DNA of 64,000 bases. It comes from Chlamydia caviae GPIC. GTDB taxonomy: Bacteria > Chlamydiota > Chlamydiia > Chlamydiales > Chlamydiaceae. The stretch lies in contig NC_003361.3 of assembly GCF_000007605.1 (NCBI RefSeq), positions 1,054,001 through 1,118,000 on the forward strand. Direction: 5' to 3'. The first letter of the stretch is position 1, and each line of letters begins with the position of its first letter. Of this stretch, positions 9,701-17,455 are shown one piece after another. The notes under the pieces are model-generated. The model was not told the DNA's origin. It made no database searches and worked only from the letters and a program-made list of their open reading frames with translations. The position numbers were made by a program, and so were the translations under genes.

Positions 9701-10298
9701 GTAAAACTAATTGGAATTCCACATGCTGATTCGGACGGAATACCTCGTCATTAGAAGCAACAAATAAAACAGCAAGTTCTGCAGAATTTTTTTCCAAATA
9801 TTCCTGAGGAAGGAAAAATGGATTTGCACTCAACGCATTGGCTGCATGAACGTATTCACTTAAGATTTCTTTTTGATGCGCACGGTCTTTTCTTTCTTCT
9901 TCCCTACTTGCAGCAGCTACAAAAGTTTCTTGAAGCTCTTTCTTAACTTCTTCATTTATTTCTTGATTCGTCTCTAAATCAGCCTCCTGAGAGTAGGCCA
10001 CCACCATTTCATTGAAATATTTCTCTAAGTAAAACAGTAGCGCTACTATGTGCTGACAGTCATAGTTATAAGAGCAATCACAGTTAGAATCTATAGTATC
10101 AGATTTCGAACGATCAACTTCTATTTCACATTCATATACGTTGTCGTATAGACCTCGAACCTGTGCTCCTATACACACCGACTCTCCATTCATTGACAGG
10201 ATCTTCGCATTAATCACAGCTCCCTGGTCAAAAAGTTCCTTGCCATCTTGCAAAATATTAGCTGTAAAATCCCTTCGTAATTTGCGAAAATTAAGCAT
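6798..10298 (-). CDS. SWIM zinc finger / SNF2-family helicase-like ATPase (CT708-like)
   Basis: A 1166-residue protein. An N-terminal SWIM-type zinc finger has C73, C75, C81 and H83 (CxC-x5-CxH). A long middle region, about 150-650, fits the bacterial SNF2-associated domains and has no recognised catalytic motif. The C-terminal SNF2 motor carries Walker A DDMGLGKT near 722-732, DEAH near 825, LTGTPIENS near 853 and motif VI DRVHRIGQ near 1104. SNF2 proteins use ATP to translocate on duplex DNA and displace bound protein; in bacteria the RapA relative recycles RNA polymerase. A role on histone-compacted chlamydial DNA is an inference only. Starts at ATG after a near-perfect AGAGGAG site. First gene of the mreB-pckA operon. 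Confidence 0.92.
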   Translation of the reverse strand: MLNFRKLRRDFTANILQDGKELFDQGAVINAKILSMNGESVCIGAQVRGLYDNVYECEIEVDRSKSDTIDSNCDCSYNYDCQHIVALLFYLEKYFNEMVVAYSQEADLETNQEINEEVKKELQETFVAAASREEERKDRAHQKEILSEYVHAANALSANPFFLPQEYLEKNSAELAVLFVASNDEVFRPNQHVEFQLVLRLPGRSKPFYISNIKTFLEGVLYQEPIILNGRRFFFTMQSFNVSDRKLIDLLIRYVRYANQAPEEKLLKSAYLTLTSLGVILAKMYEHQMADRGGGQVGEKESFSGMFCGNLEEPLYWSASAAKMKFDLDFFDTPYKALLMTPLILVDDETLQPEQAILLESNVPGIIHNNVYHHFAPQIRRAHLRSFLRLRDITIPEALFGSFRENALPVFKEYAEVSNVEVLNPFVTLPYVEDIRGVCNISYLDGELEAKLHFIYDSLTIPAASFALKYQDVHAFIRDDGILARNLVEERKITEEVFSGFIYDERDGAFHVKSEKKIVEFMTETIPNNQHRITFNCPETLSDQFIYDETVFDLSFKESSEVNTYEAELKVNGLLKGISLDLLWDCISAKKRFLELPKKGRNVKTPRRGRASSTTKLPCILVLDLEKISPVVQIFNEIGFKVLDNFVEKCPLWSLTGISPEIFKGLPVNFTMTDKLAEIQKQIRGEVAFDFQAVPEQIQATLRSYQTEGIHWLERLRKMHLNGILADDMGLGKTLQAIIAITQSRLEKGKGCSLIVCPTSLVYNWKEEFRKFNPEFKTMIVDGIPSHRRRQLAALSEYDVAITSYNLLQKDIDTYKDFVFDYVVLDEAHHIKNRTTRNAKSVKMIRSGHRLILTGTPIENSLEELWSLFDFLMPGLLSSYDRFVGKYIRTGNYMGNKTDNMVALKKKVAPFILRRMKEDVLEDLPPVSEILYHCHLTDSQKELYHSYAASAKKELSRLVKQEGFDRIHIHVLATLTRLKQICCHPAIFAKDVPEPGDSAKYDLLMDLLSSLVETGHKTVLFSQYTKMLSIIKKDLEARGVRFVYLDGSTKNRLELVNQFNEDPGLLVFLISLKAGGTGLNLVGADTVIHYDMWWNPAVENQATDRVHRIGQNRSVSSYKLVTLNTIEEKILSLQNRKKSLVKKVINSDDEVVSKLTWEEVLELLQI

Positions 10299-10320
10299 TG
10301 CTCCTCTAAACTATGGAGTT

Positions 10321-10333
10321 CTGATTGAATCAG
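10321..10333. promoter_or_regulatory. Perfect 13-base palindrome at the predicted start of the SNF2-mreB-pckA transcript
   Basis: CTGATT-G-AATCAG reads the same on both strands. It spans the transcription start predicted from the minus-strand promoter at 10338-10366, a usual place for a repressor operator, or it could be a short RNA hairpin in the leader. No regulator can be named. Confidence 0.35.
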
Positions 10334-10337
10334 CTTA

Positions 10338-10366
10338 CTTGTACCTGTTTACCCATGCTAAATCAA
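10338..10366 (-). promoter_or_regulatory. Candidate sigma-66 promoter for SNF2-mreB-pckA
   Basis: On the minus strand, TTGATT (10366-10361) and TACAAG (10343-10338) are separated by 17 bases. The predicted start near 10331 gives a leader of about 33 bases before the SNF2 ATG. The -10 box matches the consensus at four of six positions. Confidence 0.45.
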
Positions 10367-10447
10367 TGAAAAATTTTACCAGCCCCTTTCTCTTGTGTTT
10401 TAGGCTGTATTTTTTCACTAACTATTACTATTGTAATTGACTAGTCA

Positions 10448-10476
10448 TTGATAAAAACTCATCAAATATCTAGAAT
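10448..10476 (+). promoter_or_regulatory. Strong sigma-66 type promoter for tRNA-Gly and tig
   Basis: TTGATA (10448-10453) and TAGAAT (10471-10476) have exactly 17 bases between them. The predicted start near 10483 is about 6 bases before the mature tRNA 5' end at 10489, a tight fit for a tRNA promoter. It is divergent from the SNF2 operon promoter. Confidence 0.75.
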
Positions 10477-10488
10477 ATCACTTTTCTT

Positions 10489-10560
<72 letters not shown>

Positions 10561-10593
10561 TTTCCTTCCAGAAAAGCTTCAAAAGGTAGTCTT

Positions 10594-11919
10594 GTGTCGC
10601 GAAATTTTTCTAACGAGCAATTTTCTGTTGATTTAGAAGAACAATCAGGGTGCGTTGTTTCTGCTACAGTAAAAACCACACCGCAACTCTTAGATAAACT
10701 TCATAAACAGGCTATAAAAAAAATAAAAAAAGATGTTGTTCTACCAGGATTCCGCAAAGGTAAAGCTCCTGATGGAATTATCGTTTCTCGTTATCCTAGC
10801 CAAGTCACAAGAGAATTAAACCAATTATTGATTCAATCAGCTTACCAAGCCTTATCTACTGTAGGAGACCGACGACCTCTTTCTCCACAAGCCATCAAGT
10901 CTACATCTGTAGCAAAAGCAGATTTAAACGAAGGTGGACAAGTAGATTTCACTTACGAAGCCTTTCCTGTAATTTCTGATATTTCTTGGGACAAACTATC
11001 TCTAACAGAAGAAGCTCCTGTAAAAGATATCACTGATGAAGAAATAGAAAAGGGATTACTGAATATCTCTTATTTCTTCGCTACAAAAACTCCTGTAACT
11101 CGTCCTTCTCAAGAAGGAGATTTCATCTCCTTATCTCTTCATGTTTCCAAACAAAATGAAGAAGGAACTCCTACAGCAATCTTTGAAAATAAATATTTCA
11201 AACTCTGTGAAGAGGAAATGACCGATTCTTTCAAAGCGAAATTTTTAGGAATTTCTTCGGGTCATCGTGTCACAGAAATCATTACCTCTCCCGACATCCA
11301 ATCATTTTTAAATGGGGATGTTCTAACCTTTACTGTTAATGCAGTCATTGAAGTTGTTGCTCCAGAACTTGATGATGAGAAAGCTCGTCAATTACAAGCT
11401 GAATCTTTAGAAGATCTAAAGAAAAAGCTACGCATTCAATTAGAAAATCAAGCAAAAGACAAACAGCATCAACAACGCTTTACTGAAGCGGAAAATGCCC
11501 TAGCAAACATTGTCGATTTTGATCTTCCAACATCTATGTTAGAAGATCGTTTAGCCATGCTAACGAGAGAAAAACTCCTCAACGCTCGTTTGATTCAATA
11601 TTGTTCCGATGAAGAGTTGGAAGATAAAAAATCAGATTTATTAAAAGAAGCAGAAGCAGACGCTAAAAAAACTTTAAAACTATTTTTCTTAGCAAACAAG
11701 ATTTTCACAGATGAAAAGCTTGTGATCAGCCGTGAAGAACTTCAATATATGATGGATGTATGCTCTAGAGAGCGTTACGGAGCCCAGCCTCCTCGAGATA
11801 TATCTAATGAAGCTTTGCAAGAACTCGTGATGACTGCTCGCGATCGCTTAACTTACCATAAAGCTATGGAAAAAGTTCTACTCAAAGCGAAAGAATTAGC
11901 GACAGCACCCTCTGCGTAA
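10594..11919 (+). CDS. tig: Trigger factor, ribosome-associated chaperone
   Basis: Binds at the ribosome exit tunnel and shields nascent chains; also has peptidyl-prolyl isomerase activity. The 441 residues show the family order: an N-terminal ribosome-binding domain with the signature GFRKGKAP at 52-59, a PPIase domain at about 150-245, and a long helical C-terminal chaperone domain. The start is GTG at 10594, 7 bases after AAAAGG, fitting the family N-terminus. It sits just behind tRNA-Gly and upstream of clpP-clpX, the common bacterial order that couples folding to proteolysis. A separate promoter lies between tig and clpP. Confidence 0.96.
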   Translation: MSRNFSNEQFSVDLEEQSGCVVSATVKTTPQLLDKLHKQAIKKIKKDVVLPGFRKGKAPDGIIVSRYPSQVTRELNQLLIQSAYQALSTVGDRRPLSPQAIKSTSVAKADLNEGGQVDFTYEAFPVISDISWDKLSLTEEAPVKDITDEEIEKGLLNISYFFATKTPVTRPSQEGDFISLSLHVSKQNEEGTPTAIFENKYFKLCEEEMTDSFKAKFLGISSGHRVTEIITSPDIQSFLNGDVLTFTVNAVIEVVAPELDDEKARQLQAESLEDLKKKLRIQLENQAKDKQHQQRFTEAENALANIVDFDLPTSMLEDRLAMLTREKLLNARLIQYCSDEELEDKKSDLLKEAEADAKKTLKLFFLANKIFTDEKLVISREELQYMMDVCSRERYGAQPPRDISNEALQELVMTARDRLTYHKAMEKVLLKAKELATAPSA

Positions 11920-11938
11920 TTTAGCTAGAGGAAAACAC

Positions 11939-11967
11939 TTGACCCAAGAAAGTCTTAAACATAGAAT
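11939..11967 (+). promoter_or_regulatory. Near-consensus sigma-66 promoter upstream of clpP-clpX
   Basis: TTGACC (11939-11944) and TAGAAT (11962-11967) are separated by 17 bases. The -10 box is identical to that of the tRNA-Gly promoter. The predicted start near 11974 leaves a leader of about 124 bases before clpP, so clpP-clpX can be transcribed independently of tig. Confidence 0.7.
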
Positions 11968-12097
11968 TCAACATTTTAATGCGTAGGCTTGTTTCCAAAC
12001 AAAAAAGCATAAAAAATGAATGTATATATTGTTGGTATTGCCTTTACGCATCTTATATGTATATGCGGGAAAGAAACTATTTTGAGAGGAAATGCAA

Positions 12098-12709
12098 ATG
12101 ACATTGGTGCCTTATGTGGTCGAGGATACAGGTCGTGGCGAGCGCGCCATGGATATTTATTCGCGTCTTTTAAAAGATCGCATCGTAATGATTGGCCAAG
12201 AAATTACAGAACCTCTCGCGAATACCGTTATTGCCCAGTTGCTTTTCCTCATGTCTGAAGATCCTAAAAAGGATATTAAAGTTTTCATTAACTCTCCTGG
12301 CGGATATATCACAGCTGGATTAGCTATCTATGATACTATTCGTTTCTTAGGTTGCGATGTAAATACCTATTGCATAGGTCAAGCAGCTTCTATGGGAGCT
12401 CTGCTACTTTCTGCAGGAACTAAAGGTAAGCGTTATGCTTTACCTCATAGTCGGATGATGATCCACCAACCTTCAGGAGGGATTATAGGAACCTCTGCAG
12501 ATATTCAATTGCAAGCTGCAGAAATTCTAACGTTAAAAAAACACCTAGCAAACATTCTTTCCGAGTGTACAGGACAATCTGTAGAAAAAATCATAGAAGA
12601 TTCTGAAAGAGACTTCTTTATGGGAGCTGAGGAAGCTATCTCCTATGGTCTAATTGATAAAGTGGTCTCTTCGGCAAAAGACACGAAAGATAAGGATACT
12701 ATCTCCTAG
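12098..12709 (+). CDS. clpP: ATP-dependent Clp protease proteolytic subunit (ClpP2 type)
   Basis: Serine peptidase subunit that forms barrel-shaped tetradecamers docked to ClpX. The triad is S98 (GQAASMGA), H123 (MMIHQPSGG) and D172 (ERDFFMG). I chose the ATG at 12098 (203 residues) because GAGAGGA at 12084-12090 is 7 bases before it; an ATG at 12092 sits only one base from that site. No propeptide is evident. Chlamydiae carry two clpP genes; this copy is next to clpX, matching the CT706 (ClpP2) locus. The gap to clpX is 9 bases. Likely role: protein turnover during the switch between reticulate and elementary bodies. Confidence 0.96.
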
Positions 12710-12718
12710 AGAGTCATT

Positions 12719-13984
12719 ATGAACAAAAAAAATCTCACTATTTGCTCTTTTTGCGGGCGTTCTGAAAAAGATGTGGAAAAACTTATCGCAGGTCCTTCTG
12801 TTTATATCTGTGATTACTGCATCAAGTTATGCTCAGGGATTTTAGACAAGAAACCTACTTCTACTCCATCATCAGGAACGCCTACAGAAACTACGCCTCA
12901 GCATTCGGATCTTCAAGTTCTTACTCCAAAAGAGATCAAAAAACATATCGATAAATATGTTGTAGGCCAGGAAAGAGCAAAAAAAACCATAGCTGTGGCA
13001 GTATACAACCACTATAAGCGCATACGTGCGTTATTAAACAATAAACACGTAAGCTATGGGAAATCCAATGTTTTACTCCTAGGCCCTACAGGATCAGGGA
13101 AAACCCTTATTGCTAAAACCTTAGCAAAAATCTTAGATGTGCCTTTTACCATTGCTGATGCCACAACTCTTACAGAAGCTGGCTACGTCGGTGAAGATGT
13201 GGAAAACATTGTTTTAAGATTGCTACAAGCTGCTGATTATAATGTTGCCAGAGCAGAACGTGGGATTATCTACATCGATGAAATTGACAAGATTGGTAGA
13301 ACTACTGCTAACGTTTCTATCACTCGCGACGTTTCCGGAGAGGGTGTTCAGCAAGCGCTATTAAAAATTATAGAAGGAACTACTGCTAACGTTCCGCCTA
13401 AAGGAGGACGTAAGCATCCTAATCAAGAATATATCCGTGTAAATACAGAGAATATTCTTTTCATTGTTGGTGGTGCTTTCGTCAATTTAGATAAAATTAT
13501 TGCCAAACGTTTAGGAAAAACTACAATCGGATTTTCTGACGATCTAGGAGATTTTTCACAAGAAGATCGTGATCATTTACTTACTAAAGTAGAAACAGAA
13601 GATCTTATTGCCTTTGGTATGATCCCTGAATTTGTTGGTCGATTCAATTGCATCGTTAACTGCGAAGAGCTCTCTTTAGACGAGCTTGTCGCTATTCTTA
13701 CCGAACCTACAAATGCAATTGTAAAACAGTATATCGAGCTATTTTCAGAAGAAAATGTGAAGTTGATATTCGAAAAAGATGCCCTATATGCTATAGCGAA
13801 AAAAGCTAAGCTGGCAAAAACGGGAGCTCGTGCTTTAGGTATGATCTTGGAAAACCTCCTCAGAGATCTGATGTTTGAGATTCCTTCCGATCCTACCGTA
13901 GAGGCAATAAGGATTCAAGAAGACACAATCTTAGAGAATAAAGCTCCGGTAATTATCAGAAGAACTCCTGAAGCTATAGCTTAA
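12719..13984 (+). CDS. clpX: Clp protease ATP-binding subunit ClpX
   Basis: AAA+ unfoldase that recognises tagged substrates and threads them into ClpP. The N-terminal zinc-binding domain has C9, C12, C31 and C34. A Thr/Ser/Pro-rich linker follows (about 48-65), then the AAA+ core with Walker A GPTGSGKT at about 121-128 and Walker B IIYIDEID near 182-189. The pore-loop and IGF-type ClpP-contact region lies in the stretch around 255-275 (FIVGGAF, TTIGF). Length 421 is normal. It is co-directional with clpP, and the upstream ribosome site is weak (AGAGAG), so coupling to clpP is likely. Confidence 0.97.
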   Translation: MNKKNLTICSFCGRSEKDVEKLIAGPSVYICDYCIKLCSGILDKKPTSTPSSGTPTETTPQHSDLQVLTPKEIKKHIDKYVVGQERAKKTIAVAVYNHYKRIRALLNNKHVSYGKSNVLLLGPTGSGKTLIAKTLAKILDVPFTIADATTLTEAGYVGEDVENIVLRLLQAADYNVARAERGIIYIDEIDKIGRTTANVSITRDVSGEGVQQALLKIIEGTTANVPPKGGRKHPNQEYIRVNTENILFIVGGAFVNLDKIIAKRLGKTTIGFSDDLGDFSQEDRDHLLTKVETEDLIAFGMIPEFVGRFNCIVNCEELSLDELVAILTEPTNAIVKQYIELFSEENVKLIFEKDALYAIAKKAKLAKTGARALGMILENLLRDLMFEIPSDPTVEAIRIQEDTILENKAPVIIRRTPEAIA

Positions 13985-14013
13985 ATTTCTTCTCTTCTTT
14001 ATTTAGGGATGTA

Positions 14014-15246
14014 ATGACAACGATCGCCCTAGAAGCTGCAAAAAAAATTCTCTTGAAATTGCGTAACTCTGGTTACCAAGCATATTTTGTTGGTGGTTGC
14101 GTTCGCGATATGCTCATGGGGAAACCCATAGAGGATATCGATATTGCCACCAATGCTCCCCCCGTCATTGTTTCTACTATCTTTACCGACACTTTATCCT
14201 TAGGTGCTGCTTTCGGCATTATCGTTGTTAAAGAAAATAACCGCTTATTTGAAGTAGCCACATTCCGTAGTGATGAAAATTATGAAGATGGACGCCATCC
14301 CGAACGCGTTGTATTTTCATCGATGAAAGAAGATGCCCTACGTCGAGATTTCACAATAAATGGGATGTATTATGATCCCTTTGAAGAGAAACTCTTTGAT
14401 CTTGTTGAAGGAAGAAGAGATCTTGAAAAACGCGTTGTACGTGCCATTGGTCATCCTAAATTACGTTTTTCAGAAGATAAACTCCGTATACTACGTGCCG
14501 TACGCTTTAGCAGCTCATTAGGCTTTTCTCTAGACCCAGCTACAGAACGCGCGATTATTAAGGAAGCCCCCACCCTAGTAAATTCCGTATCTCCGGAAAG
14601 AATCTGGCAAGAACTAAGGAAAATGCTGAAAAAAAATCCTTATGAAGCCTTGTCCTTATTGATAAAACTGAAGATCATTACCGTGATTTTCCCAGAGCTT
14701 CGCGATGTTCCCCCTAGCCTATTACGAGTCAATATCGAGTTTGCCAAAAAACTTAATCCCCTAGAATTTCCGGAAATTTGCTTCCTACTCCCCCTATTTC
14801 AAGGAGTCAGCGAAGAAGCCGCTTGCGTAGCATTTACCCGCCTACGGGTATCAAACAAAGATTTAAAACTAATACAACTATGGTATCAAGCACTTCCACA
14901 ATTTCAAAATATTAGTAATAATCGTGTTTTTTGGGCTCATTTTTTAGCCTCACCAACAGCACATCTATTTCTATCCCTATTTTCAGCAATCCAAAAAGAC
15001 CCTTCCAAACAGCAGCATTTTATTGCTCGCGTTCAAGAATTAGAAACACGCCTAGAACAATTCATTTTAAGAATCAAAACTTCTTCACCCCTGGTTTCTG
15101 CTCCAGACCTTATTTCTAGAGGGATTGCACCAGGTCGACTACTCGGAGATCTTTTAAGGGAAGCTGAAACACTTTCTATAGAAAATGAGTGTCATGACAA
15201 AGAAAAAATTTTATTGCTTCTAAAGGAAAAAGGCTTCTGGAAGTAA
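14014..15246 (+). CDS. pcnB: Poly(A) polymerase / tRNA CCA-adding nucleotidyltransferase family
   Basis: Class II nucleotidyltransferase of 410 residues. The head domain has GGCVRD at 27-32 and the metal-binding pair in EDIDIA (D41, D43), followed by RRDFTINGMYYDP near 110-122, the flexible-loop motif, and an RNA-binding neck/body from about 150. Such proteins either tail RNA with A residues or add CCA to tRNA, and the sequence alone does not separate the two reliably. C. trachomatis has two members of this family. The tRNA-Gly gene in this window lacks an encoded CCA, so at least one member must have CCA-adding activity. It follows clpX by 29 bases in the same direction. Confidence 0.88.
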   Translation: MTTIALEAAKKILLKLRNSGYQAYFVGGCVRDMLMGKPIEDIDIATNAPPVIVSTIFTDTLSLGAAFGIIVVKENNRLFEVATFRSDENYEDGRHPERVVFSSMKEDALRRDFTINGMYYDPFEEKLFDLVEGRRDLEKRVVRAIGHPKLRFSEDKLRILRAVRFSSSLGFSLDPATERAIIKEAPTLVNSVSPERIWQELRKMLKKNPYEALSLLIKLKIITVIFPELRDVPPSLLRVNIEFAKKLNPLEFPEICFLLPLFQGVSEEAACVAFTRLRVSNKDLKLIQLWYQALPQFQNISNNRVFWAHFLASPTAHLFLSLFSAIQKDPSKQQHFIARVQELETRLEQFILRIKTSSPLVSAPDLISRGIAPGRLLGDLLREAETLSIENECHDKEKILLLLKEKGFWK

Positions 15247-15297
15247 GATTTATCTTAAAATAAACTTCTCCCTTAAACACTCAATCGATTTTATTTC

Positions 15298-15326
15298 TTT
15301 AGATTTAATTTTTTAGCTTTTATTAT
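15298..15326 (+). promoter_or_regulatory. Candidate promoter for der
   Basis: TTTAGA (15298-15303) and TATTAT (15321-15326) are 17 bases apart. The predicted start near 15333 is about 35 bases before the der ATG. The surrounding pcnB-der gap is very AT-rich, so a chance match is possible. Confidence 0.4.
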
Positions 15327-15367
15327 TTTCTCTGTAATTATTCAAAACTGAGATTAACTGGCTTATC

Positions 15368-16792
15368 ATGCTACGGATCGCTATTTTAGGAAGACCTAAC
15401 GTCGGGAAATCCTCTCTTTTCAACCGCATGTGCAAACGATCTTTGGCTATTGTCAACTCCCAAGAAGGGACAACACGAGATCGCCTATATGGAGAGATAC
15501 GTGGATGGAGTGTTCCTGTACAAGTAATTGATACTGGGGGCGTTGATAAGGATTCCGAAGATCACTTCCAAAAGCACATCTACAAACAGGCTTTAGCGGG
15601 AGCTAACGAAGCAGATATTTTGCTGCTTGTTGTGGATATTCGCTGTGGCATTACGGAGCAAGATGCCGAGCTAGCCAAAATGCTGCTTCCTTTAAACAAG
15701 CCTTTGATCCTCGTCGCGAATAAAGCGGATACTTTCAAAGATGAACATCGTATTCATGAATTATATAAACTAGGAATCTCTGAGATTCTTGCTGTATCAG
15801 CAAGTCATGACAAACATATTGATAAGCTTTTACAAAGAATTAAAACTCTCGGTAATGTTCCTGAAGTTGTGGAAGAATTTTCAGAAGAAGAGGTCGAAGA
15901 AGAAGCCGTTCCTTCAATGGAACTACTCTCCAAAGAGCCTTTATCAGATTATGAAGAAGAAGAAATCCCCTTCTCTACAACATCAGCACCAGATAAACCT
16001 CTAAAAATTGCTCTTATTGGTCGTCCTAATGTAGGAAAATCTTCCATTATTAACGGACTATTAAATGAAGAGCGCTGCATCATCGACAATGTCCCAGGGA
16101 CAACTCGCGATAACGTCGATATTCTATACTCTCATAACGACCGCTCGTATCTATTTATAGATACAGCCGGTCTAAGAAAAATGAAAAGTGTAAAAAATTC
16201 TATAGAGTGGATCTCTTCATCTAGAACAGAAAAGGCTATAGCACGCGCAGATGTTTGCTTACTAGTCATTGATGCTCAACATCATTTATCTTCTTACGAT
16301 AAGCGCATCCTTTCTTTAATATCTAAACATAAGAAACCTCATATCATCCTCGTTAACAAATGGGATCTGATAGAAGGTGTACGTATGGAGCACTATATCC
16401 GCGATTTACGTGCTACTGATGTTTATATCGGTCAATCTAGGATTCTCTGCATATCAGCAGCGACAAAACGTAATCTACGTCATATCTTTTCATCAATTGA
16501 CGAGCTCTATGAAACCGTATCCAGTAAAGTACCGACACCTGTTGTTAATAAAACACTCGCCTCAACACTACAAAAACATCATCCTCAAGTAATTAATGGA
16601 AGAAGATTGCGTATTTACTACGCCATTCATAAAACGGCAACACCCTTCCAGTTCTTATTATTTATTAATGCAAAATCATTACTAACTAAACATTACGAGT
16701 GTTATTTAAGAAATACTTTAAAATCATCTTTTAATTTATACGGGATACCTTTTGATTTAGAATTCAAAGAAAAAACGAAAAGAACAAATTAA
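15368..16792 (+). CDS. der: Ribosome-assembly GTPase Der (EngA)
   Basis: Essential GTPase for maturation of the 50S subunit. It has the hallmark tandem G domains: the first with GRPNVGKS at 8-15, DTGG and NKAD; the second with GRPNVGKS at about 218-225, DTAG and NKWD. A KH-like RNA-binding domain forms the last 110 residues. The linker between the G domains (about 165-215) is long and strongly acidic, with several EEE runs. Length 474 is normal. Its stop codon lies inside a 16-base palindrome that is part of an AT-only repeat structure ahead of the next gene. Confidence 0.96.
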   Translation: MLRIAILGRPNVGKSSLFNRMCKRSLAIVNSQEGTTRDRLYGEIRGWSVPVQVIDTGGVDKDSEDHFQKHIYKQALAGANEADILLLVVDIRCGITEQDAELAKMLLPLNKPLILVANKADTFKDEHRIHELYKLGISEILAVSASHDKHIDKLLQRIKTLGNVPEVVEEFSEEEVEEEAVPSMELLSKEPLSDYEEEEIPFSTTSAPDKPLKIALIGRPNVGKSSIINGLLNEERCIIDNVPGTTRDNVDILYSHNDRSYLFIDTAGLRKMKSVKNSIEWISSSRTEKAIARADVCLLVIDAQHHLSSYDKRILSLISKHKKPHIILVNKWDLIEGVRMEHYIRDLRATDVYIGQSRILCISAATKRNLRHIFSSIDELYETVSSKVPTPVVNKTLASTLQKHHPQVINGRRLRIYYAIHKTATPFQFLLFINAKSLLTKHYECYLRNTLKSSFNLYGIPFDLEFKEKTKRTN

Positions 16793-16846
16793 TTTGTTTA
16801 AAAAATAAAATATTATTATTACAAAAATAATAATAACAAATTAATT
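16783..16846. repeat. AT-rich inverted repeat between der and the CT702-like gene
   Basis: AACAAATTAATTTGTT (16783-16798) is a perfect 16-base palindrome covering the der stop. Its 12-base half AACAAATTAATT recurs at 16835-16846, giving 12-base arms (16787-16798 with 16835-16846). Inside, TATTATTATT (16811-16820) pairs with AATAATAATA (16826-16835) around a 5-base loop. The region is almost pure A+T and could form a cruciform or a long weak RNA stem. No run of T follows, so it is not a standard terminator. Confidence 0.7.
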
Positions 16847-16866
16847 ATTTCTTGGAGACTTTAACC

Positions 16867-17397
16867 ATGAACCATGATCATTATGACGCATCAGAAGCTG
16901 ATTACCACCACTCACTAGATGAACTTCTCTATCAATCAGAAGAAGCTTTCTCCTTGGATAAATACCAAGAAACTGGAGTTTATGTTGAAGAAGACAAGGA
17001 AAACGGCGATCTCCTTATCGTTCTTGGAGAATCTATCCTTAAAGGCGTTATACGTCAATTCTATATCAGTGATGATAACCACGCGTACACACGTAGCTGC
17101 CTGACAGGAGATTGGGAATTATGGTTTAATATTCCTCCAAAAACAATAGAAAGCAAAACTTACGACTTTAACTCTCTATTAGAATCCGATTTCCTTCTTA
17201 CTACAAATGTAGAAGCGTTTGCAAATGCTCCTAAAGATTTCCCTAAAGGTTCAGAATCCTTAAATAACATTATTATTTGCATGACGACTCGTAATCGCGA
17301 TCATCATGTACAGTTTCTGATTGGGGATAATCATAGAACATTTTGGATACGCCACCATGATGGAGATGCATGGTCTGAGTGGTCCACATTCATTTAA
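16867..17397 (+). CDS. Uncharacterised protein (CT702-like) with a tail-fibre knob-like C-terminus
   Basis: A 176-residue soluble acidic protein. I chose ATG 16867 over an in-frame TTG at 16852 because that TTG is part of the ribosome site TTGGAGA, with GGAG 9 bases before the ATG. The N-terminal 35 residues are rich in Asp, Glu, His and Tyr; no signal peptide or membrane segment is seen. The last 80 residues follow a pattern seen in phage tail-fibre or pyocin 'knob' modules: a DFNSLL start, a NAP motif, a hydrophobic strand, then WIRHHDGDAWSEW at the end. That likeness is by eye only. Position between der and secA matches CT702. Function unknown. Confidence 0.75.
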   Translation: MNHDHYDASEADYHHSLDELLYQSEEAFSLDKYQETGVYVEEDKENGDLLIVLGESILKGVIRQFYISDDNHAYTRSCLTGDWELWFNIPPKTIESKTYDFNSLLESDFLLTTNVEAFANAPKDFPKGSESLNNIIICMTTRNRDHHVQFLIGDNHRTFWIRHHDGDAWSEWSTFI

Positions 17398-17407
17398 AAT
17401 TATGCAT

Positions 17408-17441
17408 TGGAAAGGGGAAAAGGCTGGAAGCTAGCCCAGCC
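17408..17441 (-). terminator. Intrinsic terminator of secA, convergent with the CT702-like gene
   Basis: GGCTGG (17422-17427) pairs with CCAGCC (17436-17441) around an 8-base loop. On the minus strand the stem is followed by TTTTCCCCTTT, fitting termination of secA. On the plus strand a C/T-rich tract follows less closely, so it may partly serve both converging genes. Confidence 0.65.
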
Positions 17442-17455
17442 CTAAAAGCTCTTTC

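Noticed and set aside
12016..12258. 80-residue frame overlapping the clpP start
   Set aside because: It is a different frame over the clpP leader and first 50 codons; no ribosome site and no recognisable protein character.
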